This document shows, piece after piece, positions 9,411 through 17,827 of a DNA stretch of 64,000 nt. The notes under the pieces are model-generated. The model worked only from the letters and a program-made list of their open reading frames with translations. It made no database searches and was not told where the DNA came from. The DNA is from Stygiobacter sp. RIFOXYC2_FULL_38_25. GTDB lineage: Bacteria; Bacteroidota; Ignavibacteria; Ignavibacteriales; Melioribacteraceae. Where the stretch lies: assembly GCA_001803165.1 (NCBI GenBank), contig MHAZ01000004.1:62001-126000 (forward strand). Reading direction: 5' to 3'. How positions within the stretch are numbered: the stretch's first letter is position 1; every line of letters starts with the position of its first letter. The translations under genes were made by a program, and so were the position numbers.

Positions 9411-12400
9411 TCACAGAACAGTAATGTTATCAAATAATGGTATAGAAACATCAAACGTAGTTCCTTTGCCAATTTCACTATCAACCTCAATGGTTCCGTT
9501 TAACACATCTAACATACGTTTAACAATATTTAGCCCAAGTCCGGTCCCTTCTATATGAATAGCGTTTTGTGTTCGATAAAATGGGTCGAAAATTAGCTGT
9601 AGTTCTTCTTTTGCAATACCGATACCTGTATCCTTAACTCTAACAAGTAGTTTATTATCCTGGATATCGGACAATAATTCAACTTTACTTCCCGCACTGC
9701 TATACTTTATCGCGTTTGATAACAAGTTGCCAATTATTTGACTAACAATTTTTCTATCCATCTTAATTGATTTTAAGCCGGTAGCTATTTTATAGTTGAT
9801 TTTTTGTTCAGACTTAAGCAAAGGTTTTACACCTATAATTAAACTGTTTAAAAACTCTTCAATATTTACGTCTTCAATCTGAAGTTTAATTTTGCCTTCT
9901 TCCGATTTGCTTATCAGTAGTACGTCATCCATCAAAGCAGTAATATTCTTAACCGAGTCGTTAATTACCTTATGATGTTCATTAATCTCATCATCTTTCC
10001 ATTTTGTGGAATATCTTTTTATTAGCTGTGCAGATGATAGTATTGCCGCAAGAGGTGTTCTAAATTCATGTGATGCAGCGGAGATAAATTTGCTCTTGAG
10101 TTCACTTAATTCTTTTTCTTTTTTAAATGCTTCTTCAATTCTCTTTTCGTATTCTTTTAGAGATGTTATATCTCTACCGGAAGTGATAACAGAATCAACC
10201 TCATTCTTTTCATTAAATACCGGTAGTAAAATCCAGTCAATCCAAATATTATTTGGCAATTGAAATTCAATTCGGTTCTTTTCTTTGCTTGCAAACACAT
10301 TTTGTATTGTTGTCTCCCAGAGTTGTACCAAGTTTTCCGGGAAACCTAATTCTCTGTGTGTCTTACCTATAAAATCATTTGAAGGAATTCCTGTTTGTTT
10401 TACCACAACGGGATTTACGTACAAGTGCTTTGATTCCTTATCAAACCTCATAATTGTATCATCGGAGCTTTCTGCTAATGTTCTAAATTTTTCTTCCGAT
10501 ACCCGCAGCTCGTTGGTTCTTTTTTCGACCAATTCTTCAAGGTGTTCTCTGTATTTTTTTAGTTCTCCTTCTAATACTTTTCTCTCGGTAATATCTTGTT
10601 GTACGGCTAAATAATTAACAATTCTTCCTTCTCCATCCCGTAACGGCGAGAGAATCATTAAGTGCCAATAATAACTTCCATCCTTCTTTTTATTTTGAAA
10701 TTCACCTTGCCAGATTCTTCCTTGCGAAATTGCCTCCCATAAATCATCGTACAATTTTCTTGATGTAAATCCTGACTGTAGTATTCTCGGATTTTTATTA
10801 ATCACTTCTTTTAGCGTGAACCCGGTCATTTGAACAAATTTTTTGTTAACATATTCGATATTACCGTCAGCATCAGTTATCAAAATTGAAACCGGATTTT
10901 GTTCAACAGCTTGGGACAATTTTAGAATTTCTTTTTCGTAATGCTTATGTTCAGTCATATCCATAAATGAAGCATACATTCTTATAATATTGCCCTCTTC
11001 ATCTTTTATAACAGAAGCTGTTATTCGTACCGGGAATTTTATCCCATTCTTTTTCAATGCGGTCAGTTCGCCTATCCAGGAACCGTGTTTGGTTAAGTGG
11101 GCAATTATATTCCTGGCTTTACCGGTATCCTCTACAAATTCAACGGCACTTCTTCCTAAAGTTTCAGCATCACTGTTATAACCCCACATTTTTAGGAATG
11201 ATCTATTGACATAATTCAATACTCCGTAACTATCAGTCATTACAACAGCGTTTATTGCTGAATTAATAGCGCTTTCTTTTAGTTTAAGCTCTGTTAACAT
11301 TCTTTTTCGTTCAGAAATATCTCTGGCAAAAACTATAAACTGCTGTTGGGAACTTAAAAAGACTGTGCTTATTTCCACATCCCAAATTGTTCCGTCTTTT
11401 CTTTTATGTTTAGTTTCAAACCTGTCTGCCCCATTCGCAATCACTTTCCTAATATGTTGTTCTGTAATCTCAGGGGTTTCATATGCTTCTACATCAGGGA
11501 CAGATAGCTTCAACATCTCTTCTTTTGTAAACCCGCTCATATTACAATAATTGTTGTTCACATCCAGAAACTGCCCTTTAGAGTCGAGCAACCAAAATCC
11601 ATCCATAATTGTTTCGAACAAAGCTGTATTCTGCGCACTAAATTCTTCCTTGAGCGATAGAGCATTCTTTTGTTCAGTAATATCCTCTATTACAAGCAGG
11701 ACATCTTCTTCAGTATCTGTGCTAAACATAGAAGAAAGGATAAGATGAATTTTATGATTTTTATTTTCTGACGGTGTACATATACATTCTAATTTTTGGA
11801 ATAGTTTTCTTTCATTAATTTTTTTTCTCAATTCGTCGGAGAGCTCAATTTTTTTAAGAACATTATCAACCGGACTCCCAATTATTTGGTTGCACTGTAA
11901 ATTGAACAAATTGCAAAAACTCTTATTAACAGATAAAACTTTATTTAGGTTATCCATAACAAGCAAGGCATAGGGTAATGAGGCATAAATATTATTGTAG
12001 AATTTCCTGCGTGTCTCAAGACCTTGGTAGGATTTTTCAACCTCTTCAGCCATTTTAGAAAAGGACTTTGCTAACAAAGCGACTTCATCATGAGTAGTTA
12101 CCTGAACCCTTTCTGTATAGTCACCTTCAGCAATTTTATTGGCAGATTTTACCAGAGCTTTAATCGGTTTAGATATGCGGTAAACTGTAAGCAAAACAAA
12201 AATTAAACTCGCAAACAAAGAGAGAAGAAACATAGCGGAGTTAACTTCCAGTATTAAATTCTTTCTATTCATAGTTTGAACTCGGAGACTTTCAATTCTA
12301 TGCGAAATGAGTTCAAATATCTGCGTGGTATTTCTGTTAATAACTTCCTCAAACTTATTATCCATTCTTTCCATCAGCACCGGAATTTTTGAAGATGCTT

Positions 12401-12797
12401 TAGGATTAGGAATGTTAAAAATTCTACGCCCGTAGGTGTATATTGAGTCTGCGTTATTAGCAATTGAATCTAAAGCTGCTAAGTCCTGCTTTAAAGTAAA
12501 TAGTTTACGGAGTTTTTGTTCTTGAGATATGATAAGTCTGTACTTCAAGTAGAACCTTGATATATAATCTCTTTTCCCCGTAATAATATAATCGTTAACA
12601 AAATCAATAAGTTGCGAAGCACCAAATCTTTCATTGCCCGTTTCTATGAGTTTCAGCGCGTCTTTGTTTACTTGCTCATAACTACTAACTATTTCGTTAT
12701 AACTTTTTAAAGTAAGCCCAATAATTACCATCATAAACAGAAGATTAATTACTAAGGCAAAGGCAATTTTTTTGCTTAGACTTATTTTAAAAGACAC
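9411..12797 (-). CDS. Membrane sensor histidine kinase with HAMP and five PAS domains
   Basis: 1128 residues. A membrane helix at about 9-30 is followed by an extracytoplasmic helical sensor of about 150 residues, a second helix at about 183-207, and HAMP to about 260. Five PAS-like repeats follow; recognisable starts include YALLVMDN, GFWLLDSKGQFLDVN, AVVMTDSYGVLNYVN, SILITDADGNIEYVN and TIMRFDKESKHLYVN. The HisKA H-box SHEFRTPL is near residue 912, and a full HATPase ends with GTGLGLNIV. The start is GTG at 12797, nine bases after GGGGGA; an overlapping ATG is out of frame. It belongs to the redox/energy-sensing type of PAS kinase, but the ligand is unknown. The likely output is the LytTR regulator encoded just downstream. 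Confidence 0.92.
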   Translation of the reverse strand: MSFKISLSKKIAFALVINLLFMMVIIGLTLKSYNEIVSSYEQVNKDALKLIETGNERFGASQLIDFVNDYIITGKRDYISRFYLKYRLIISQEQKLRKLFTLKQDLAALDSIANNADSIYTYGRRIFNIPNPKASSKIPVLMERMDNKFEEVINRNTTQIFELISHRIESLRVQTMNRKNLILEVNSAMFLLSLFASLIFVLLTVYRISKPIKALVKSANKIAEGDYTERVQVTTHDEVALLAKSFSKMAEEVEKSYQGLETRRKFYNNIYASLPYALLVMDNLNKVLSVNKSFCNLFNLQCNQIIGSPVDNVLKKIELSDELRKKINERKLFQKLECICTPSENKNHKIHLILSSMFSTDTEEDVLLVIEDITEQKNALSLKEEFSAQNTALFETIMDGFWLLDSKGQFLDVNNNYCNMSGFTKEEMLKLSVPDVEAYETPEITEQHIRKVIANGADRFETKHKRKDGTIWDVEISTVFLSSQQQFIVFARDISERKRMLTELKLKESAINSAINAVVMTDSYGVLNYVNRSFLKMWGYNSDAETLGRSAVEFVEDTGKARNIIAHLTKHGSWIGELTALKKNGIKFPVRITASVIKDEEGNIIRMYASFMDMTEHKHYEKEILKLSQAVEQNPVSILITDADGNIEYVNKKFVQMTGFTLKEVINKNPRILQSGFTSRKLYDDLWEAISQGRIWQGEFQNKKKDGSYYWHLMILSPLRDGEGRIVNYLAVQQDITERKVLEGELKKYREHLEELVEKRTNELRVSEEKFRTLAESSDDTIMRFDKESKHLYVNPVVVKQTGIPSNDFIGKTHRELGFPENLVQLWETTIQNVFASKEKNRIEFQLPNNIWIDWILLPVFNEKNEVDSVITSGRDITSLKEYEKRIEEAFKKEKELSELKSKFISAASHEFRTPLAAILSSAQLIKRYSTKWKDDEINEHHKVINDSVKNITALMDDVLLISKSEEGKIKLQIEDVNIEEFLNSLIIGVKPLLKSEQKINYKIATGLKSIKMDRKIVSQIIGNLLSNAIKYSSAGSKVELLSDIQDNKLLVRVKDTGIGIAKEELQLIFDPFYRTQNAIHIEGTGLGLNIVKRMLDVLNGTIEVDSEIGKGTTFDVSIPLFDNITVL

Positions 12798-13165
12798 AAT
12801 ACATTTCCCCCATACAGGATTCGAATATCTTCAGAAGCATTAATACTCAAATATCCTTTCTTGATTTTAATTTTAATATAATACTTCACATCTTAGTTGG
12901 CAATAGCGCGGATATCACCTCAAAATCTACTTTCAACAATGGCTATTTGCTAAAAGGATACTGAAGGCACAAAGGCTAAATCTTGTGTGACATAGTTTAT
13001 GGCTTAAATATTTTGTATCACTTGTAGTAAGTGTTTTTTATATTTTATGAAACGACTTTGAGCAAAGTTCTCGTCGTCCCTTAAAGTCACTAAAATATTT
13101 TCGTTGCTTTATTGGTTTAATAATTTTTTACAATATGCAAAACGATTAAGAGAATATAAATCCAT
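12798..13165. other. Divergent intergenic region, 368 bases
   Basis: It separates the minus-strand five-PAS kinase from the plus-strand sensorless kinase and must hold both promoters. The sequence is AT-rich. A weak 5-bp hairpin (CACTT/AAGTG) followed by six T lies near 13020-13040 but is too weak to call a terminator. No gene or repeat was seen. Confidence 0.5.
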
Positions 13166-13948
13166 ATGAACAAGCCGAAGAGAACTAAGACAAGCAAAAA
13201 AACTGTTCATGCCAACAAATCAAGCCGCTCACCAAAAGGCAACTTGCCTACCAGGGCGATGCGTAAATTTCAATCGGATTTTATTACTTCAACGTCGCAT
13301 CAATTCCGAACCCCTTTAGCAACCTTCCAGAGTTCCATTGAGCTGTTGGAGTACTATATCAATGAGAGCAACACTGACCGGCAGATAGAAACGATTCAAA
13401 AAATCAAAAGAACACTTCGCTCCTTAAACACAACAATAGAAAACATAACAACGCTCTATAAGTATTCTGCTTCAAAACAAAAGTTGTCTCTCAAACCAAT
13501 CAACCTTCAACAACTCTCTAACGAACTTCTTGATGAGTTAGTGTTCAGTATCAGCAAAACTCATTTTCTCCAAATCAATATTGAACCGGAAGTAACAGAA
13601 ATTCTCAGTGATGAGTTTGTTCTAAAACAAATCCTATTAAATCTTGTTCATAATGCTATCAAGTTTTCACCTAACGGTGGACAAATTAAGCTCGAGATTC
13701 TTCGAACCGGAAGATATATTGAGTTTGTTGTTAAAGATGAAGGAATTGGAATCGGCAAAAACGATTTAAAGAAAATATTTACTCCATTCACACGTGGAAA
13801 AAACGTAACATCAATTCCGGGTGCCGGATTGGGACTGGCAATTGTTCGCAACCTTGCCCGATTGCTAAGGGCAAAAATCAACTGCATAAGTAAACTAAAT
13901 GAAGGTTCAACATTTACAGTTAAAGTACCCCAGAAGGTTTCACCGTGA
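13166..13948 (+). CDS. Sensorless cytosolic histidine kinase
   Basis: 260 residues, consisting of little more than a kinase core. A Lys/Ser-rich leader of about 30 residues is followed by HisKA with the H-box SHQFRTPL (His45) and a HATPase with N-box (LLNLVHNAIKFSP), G1 (DEGIGIG) and G2 (GAGLGLAIV). There is no membrane segment or sensory domain, so the input must come from a partner protein or through the basic N-terminus. The stop codon overlaps the start of the next gene (GTGA), so translation of the kinase and its LytTR regulator is coupled and the two form a two-component pair. The ribosome-binding site is weak. Confidence 0.9.
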   Translation: MNKPKRTKTSKKTVHANKSSRSPKGNLPTRAMRKFQSDFITSTSHQFRTPLATFQSSIELLEYYINESNTDRQIETIQKIKRTLRSLNTTIENITTLYKYSASKQKLSLKPINLQQLSNELLDELVFSISKTHFLQINIEPEVTEILSDEFVLKQILLNLVHNAIKFSPNGGQIKLEILRTGRYIEFVVKDEGIGIGKNDLKKIFTPFTRGKNVTSIPGAGLGLAIVRNLARLLRAKINCISKLNEGSTFTVKVPQKVSP

Positions 13949-14754
13949 AGAAAATTTTGCTCATAGAAGACAATGTTGACCTTGCTGAAAATATTTCAAG
14001 CTTATTAGAGAAAGATGGATATATTATTCAAACCGCGTTCACCGGTGAAGATGGTCTTAGTACTTTTATTGATTTCAAACCGGATTTAATCCTTTGTGAT
14101 ATTCTATTGCCCGGCATCAATGGATATTCGGTTTTGAAGCGGCTAAAAAAAATGGAAGGAATACTTCTTCCAATTTTCATCTTTATCACTGCTAAAAATC
14201 AACGGGATGAACTAAGGCAAGGTATGGTCTTAGGTGCCGATGACTATATCACAAAGCCATTCACTCACGAAGAATTAATACTTGCTATAAAAGTACAGTT
14301 TGAAAAAAGAACAAATACTATGAAGAAGCTTAACGCTTTTTCTGAGATGAAGCGTACGGCAAATGGAAAGGCAAACGCAATCCTCTCAAATAAATCATCT
14401 TCTGAAAAAGAAATTGCCGGATACAACGAATATATTTTTTTAAAGAGCAAGAAAGAAACCGGGTTTCATCTGATAAATAAAATCATTGTGATCAAAAGTC
14501 TGAAGGACTACACAAATATTTATCTTAAAGATGATAAGTCAATTATGCTTCATAGAACATTAGTAGAATGGGAAAAGAAATTGCCGGCTGAAAAATTTTT
14601 GAGAATACATAAGCAGACACTAATTAACAGAGATTATATAGAAAACATAGAACAAACTACCAGTAATCGCTTTTTAATTACTCTCATTCACTACCCCAAG
14701 AAATTAGAAGTTAGCCAGAGATACAGCCGGAAATTGAAAAAGCTATTTCAATGA
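13945..14754 (+). CDS. LytTR-family response regulator paired with sensorless kinase
   Basis: 269 residues starting at GTG within the four-base overlap with the kinase. The receiver has EDN near 8-10 and phospho-acceptor Asp52 in ILCDILLPGINGY. A linker of about 40 residues is followed by a LytTR domain at about 170-268 (FLRIHKQTLINRDYI). It is a paralogue of the regulator at 8454-9239, with the same architecture and the same HK-plus-LytTR pairing, which suggests the whole module was duplicated. Target promoters are unknown. The following 255 bases hold no strong terminator but contain a long inverted repeat before the next kinase gene. Confidence 0.93.
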   Translation: MKKILLIEDNVDLAENISSLLEKDGYIIQTAFTGEDGLSTFIDFKPDLILCDILLPGINGYSVLKRLKKMEGILLPIFIFITAKNQRDELRQGMVLGADDYITKPFTHEELILAIKVQFEKRTNTMKKLNAFSEMKRTANGKANAILSNKSSSEKEIAGYNEYIFLKSKKETGFHLINKIIVIKSLKDYTNIYLKDDKSIMLHRTLVEWEKKLPAEKFLRIHKQTLINRDYIENIEQTTSNRFLITLIHYPKKLEVSQRYSRKLKKLFQ

Positions 14755-14847
14755 GAAATTGGTTATCGGTTGTCAGACTAAAACAATCGCTCGTCGAATT
14801 CATTTTATACATTCAAAGTCACTTCATTAAGTTCGCTCACACCCTCA

Positions 14848-14901
14848 GAGTGGAGTTGGGTTAACTCTTTGGCTGGGAGCTATTTTTATCCAACTCCACT
14901 C
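14848..14901 (+). repeat. Perfect 12-bp inverted repeat in kinase leader
   Basis: GAGTGGAGTTGG at 14848-14859 is exactly complementary to CCAACTCCACTC at 14890-14901, with a 30-base loop. It lies 108 bases before the start of the two-PAS kinase and has no T-run after it. It may be an mRNA leader structure, a dyad operator, or a decayed mobile-element end; the sequence does not decide. Confidence 0.6.
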
Positions 14902-15009
14902 ATTATTAAAATCGTCCCATGGAAAGGCGGTTAAAATGGGAATTCGAGGATTAAATTTAGCAACTGTGATTTGTAGTAATGCTTCACAAATCTGGAAGGG
15001 ACAGTTACA

Positions 15010-16632
15010 ATGGGAAATGGTAAGCTCCATTTAGCTACTCAAAATAAAACTACTAACAACTCTCCAAATATTTATGGATTGGCACCATTCGGGAATCAAC
15101 TAGATGAAAAACGTGCTGAATGTACAGAACATTTCTTTAAGCTGATTGCTGATTTTTCCGACGTTTGGGTTTATTGGATTAATGCTGACTCTACACTTGG
15201 TTATAACTCACCGGCTTGCAAATACATTACCGGTTACGATTTAACCGACGAGCTTTTTTCAGATATTCACTTCCTAGAGAAACTTATTCACCCGCTATAT
15301 TTTAAAAATTTGAAAAAATATAATGAGTTTGTTGAGAGCGGATTAAACATTTCTCACGCGGATTTTTCTATTATCACTAAAACCGGGCAAATAAAGTGGA
15401 TACATCATTATTGCCAGACAGTTTACGACCGCGAAGGAAAATACCTAGGAATTTACGCAGCTAATACGGATATCACTGAGATGAAAAAGTTAAAGGAATT
15501 GTTTTTGTTCAATCAAAGCATTGTTCAGCGAATTCCCGATAACGATTCGAATGGTTACTATCAAATTTACTTTGACGGCACATTGAAAAGTGCAAATCAA
15601 ACTTTTTTAAGAATGCTGGGTTACAATTCCATTGATGATTTAAGCGGATTCAACATAGAAGAACATTGTTTACTCAGTCCGGATAGCAGAAACGATTTTA
15701 AGAACGAGCTTTTGAAACACGGATTTGTTAAGGAGTATGAATTTAAATGGATTAGAAAAGATTGGACAATTGTATATCTAAAAGAAACCGCGAGCATAAT
15801 TGAGAGTATGAGCTGGGATAAGCCATATTATCAAGGAATGGTAGAAGATATTACCGAAAGAAAATTAATTGAATTAGCTAACAGTGAAGCGCACAGCAAC
15901 CGGATTAAAACCGAACTCTTAAAGACGGAATTCCTCGCTACAATTTCTCATGAAATACGAACACCTCTTAATGCGATATTAAATTTCACGCAAATGCTAA
16001 AGGGTGAAGATGCGGCGACAGTTGTTAACGAGAAAAATGAAGCTATTGATATCATCGTAACCGAGGGAGAACGTATTAAACGAACAATTGATTTGATATT
16101 GGAATTGTCTCAACTCCAAAGCGATACCTACGAATACATATACACGGAAATGGATTTGTTCGACGATGTTTTAATTCCGGTTTTCAAGATTTATGAACCC
16201 AGAGCGACAAAGAAGAATCTGCGTTTTAATGTTAACAGGTTGCTAACGAATGCTAAAATCACAGTAGATAAACAAAGTGTAATTCAAATTTTTACTCAGC
16301 TGCTTGATAACGCCGTAAAATTCACTTCTGCCGGCAGAATTGATGTTAGTATCTATCAAAACATAATCGGTCAAATATGTGTAGAGATTTCAGATACAGG
16401 AAAAGGCATTCGTGAAGAGTACATCCCCCATCTTTTCAGTCTTTTTTCGCAAGAGGAAAACAGTTACTCAAGAACTTTTGAAGGAATTGGAGTTGGGTTA
16501 GCTATCATTAAGAAGCACTGTTCGCAGAATAACATTAGAGTTGATGTTGACAGTAAGAAGAATGTTGGAACAAAATTTATAATTACATTTATGGGAAATA
16601 CGCCTTCAGAGGATGAAGAAATATTCTACTAG
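15010..16632 (+). CDS. Cytosolic PAS-PAS histidine kinase
   Basis: 540 residues without membrane helices. A first PAS domain with a PAC-type ending (GIYAANTDITEMKKL) covers about residues 40-165, and a second PAS about 170-290, ending in GMVEDITERKLIE. HisKA follows with H-box ISHEIRTPLNAIL (His near 314), then a HATPase with DTGKGIREEYIPHLF and GIGVGLAII. The start ATG is preceded by AAGGGA. A partner receiver is not adjacent; the nearest free regulator is the LytTR protein encoded upstream. The ligand cannot be read from the sequence, and no haem or flavin motif is evident. Confidence 0.9.
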   Translation: MGNGKLHLATQNKTTNNSPNIYGLAPFGNQLDEKRAECTEHFFKLIADFSDVWVYWINADSTLGYNSPACKYITGYDLTDELFSDIHFLEKLIHPLYFKNLKKYNEFVESGLNISHADFSIITKTGQIKWIHHYCQTVYDREGKYLGIYAANTDITEMKKLKELFLFNQSIVQRIPDNDSNGYYQIYFDGTLKSANQTFLRMLGYNSIDDLSGFNIEEHCLLSPDSRNDFKNELLKHGFVKEYEFKWIRKDWTIVYLKETASIIESMSWDKPYYQGMVEDITERKLIELANSEAHSNRIKTELLKTEFLATISHEIRTPLNAILNFTQMLKGEDAATVVNEKNEAIDIIVTEGERIKRTIDLILELSQLQSDTYEYIYTEMDLFDDVLIPVFKIYEPRATKKNLRFNVNRLLTNAKITVDKQSVIQIFTQLLDNAVKFTSAGRIDVSIYQNIIGQICVEISDTGKGIREEYIPHLFSLFSQEENSYSRTFEGIGVGLAIIKKHCSQNNIRVDVDSKKNVGTKFIITFMGNTPSEDEEIFY

Positions 16633-16669
16633 TAAATAATAATGCAACAAAAATAACGGACGGTAACAG

Positions 16670-17746
16670 ATGCGCAAAAATAAATTTCCATTGGAGAGTA
16701 AAATAGATTTCCTTTATGGCTTTAGTATTCTTTTCATAATTGTCTCTGCTTTTTATGCATACAGATACATAAGCAATTTAACATCTCTATCCGATCAGGC
16801 ATTTGATTCTATTCAAATGAAGGATGGGCTTGTAGTTGCAGCCGTTTTAATACTTACTTCACTTTTAATACTTACCGCATTTTACCTTAAGATCAGGTAC
16901 GATGTTAAAGTTAGGAATAAGAAAGAAGCAGAATTGGTTAGCAAGTTAGAAGAATTGGAACTGATTAATAAGAATAACAAAAAACTCTTTTCCGTTATAG
17001 CCCACGATTTGAGAAGCCCTTTCCACCCGATATTGATGATTGCAGAAATATTAATGGCTGGCGGCGAAGATGTAGAAAAAGAAGAAATAGTTGAATTAGG
17101 ACGAAAATTAAAAACGACCGGTGATAATGTATTAAGTCTATTGGATAATCTCCTCGCATGGTCAAGAGCTAGGTCCGGTACACTGCATTTTAAATCAGAA
17201 CTGTTTTCTTTGAGAGAAACAATAAATGAGGCGTTTGCTAATTTGAAAATGGAGTCGGAGAAAAAAGGGATTTTCGACTACAATGAAGTCAGCGAAAATT
17301 TATGGATAATTTCCGATCACAGAATTTTATTGTTATTACTCCAGAACTTGATATCTAATGCCATAAAGTTTACTCACAAAGGTGGTAAAATTAGAGTAAC
17401 CGGTAAGATGGAGAACAATAACATACTAATTAGTGTAATTGATACCGGAGTTGGAATGACACCGGAAATCACTAAGACACTATTCAGTTCTACTTTTAAT
17501 CAATCAACCTTAGGAACCAGCAACGAAAAAGGAAGCGGCTTAGGTCTCCTCTTTTGTAAAGAATACATTGATTTACACTCAGGTAAAATTTGGGTTGAAA
17601 GCGAGCCGGATAAAGGTTCTACATTTACTTTTACATTGCCTGTTAAAGCCTTAAGCAATGAGGGGGATTTATTTACATGCTACAAAGTAAAACATACTAG
17701 CGGTAACGAGCGTGTGGGCAGAAACCTTGTAAGCGTCAGAGCTTAA
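16670..17746 (+). CDS. Membrane-anchored histidine kinase
   Basis: 358 residues. Two hydrophobic helices at about 13-32 and 55-75 enclose a loop of only about 20 residues, so it has no real extracytoplasmic sensor domain. A short coiled coil leads to the HisKA H-box VIAHDLRSPFHPIL (His near 112) and a HATPase with DTGVGMT and GSGLGLLFC. Kinases with this layout often sense within the membrane or through a partner. It lies 37 bases after the two-PAS kinase on the same strand and is probably co-transcribed with it. About 35 residues after the ATPase domain are of no recognised type. Confidence 0.88.
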   Translation: MRKNKFPLESKIDFLYGFSILFIIVSAFYAYRYISNLTSLSDQAFDSIQMKDGLVVAAVLILTSLLILTAFYLKIRYDVKVRNKKEAELVSKLEELELINKNNKKLFSVIAHDLRSPFHPILMIAEILMAGGEDVEKEEIVELGRKLKTTGDNVLSLLDNLLAWSRARSGTLHFKSELFSLRETINEAFANLKMESEKKGIFDYNEVSENLWIISDHRILLLLLQNLISNAIKFTHKGGKIRVTGKMENNNILISVIDTGVGMTPEITKTLFSSTFNQSTLGTSNEKGSGLGLLFCKEYIDLHSGKIWVESEPDKGSTFTFTLPVKALSNEGDLFTCYKVKHTSGNERVGRNLVSVRA

Positions 17747-17827
17747 GATATTAAGCCCAAACTTTTCATTTCTTTGATTCTAAAAGCTCATTAGCCTATT
17801 TTTACGCCGCAATTAAGTGATAGGTCT

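Noticed and set aside
12811-12840. GATTCGAAT resembling a tRNA T-loop
   Set aside because: No acceptor stem, anticodon stem or CCA end can be folded around it.
13018-13045. Short hairpin with T-run in the divergent region
   Set aside because: Only a 5-bp AT-rich stem, and no gene ends toward it.
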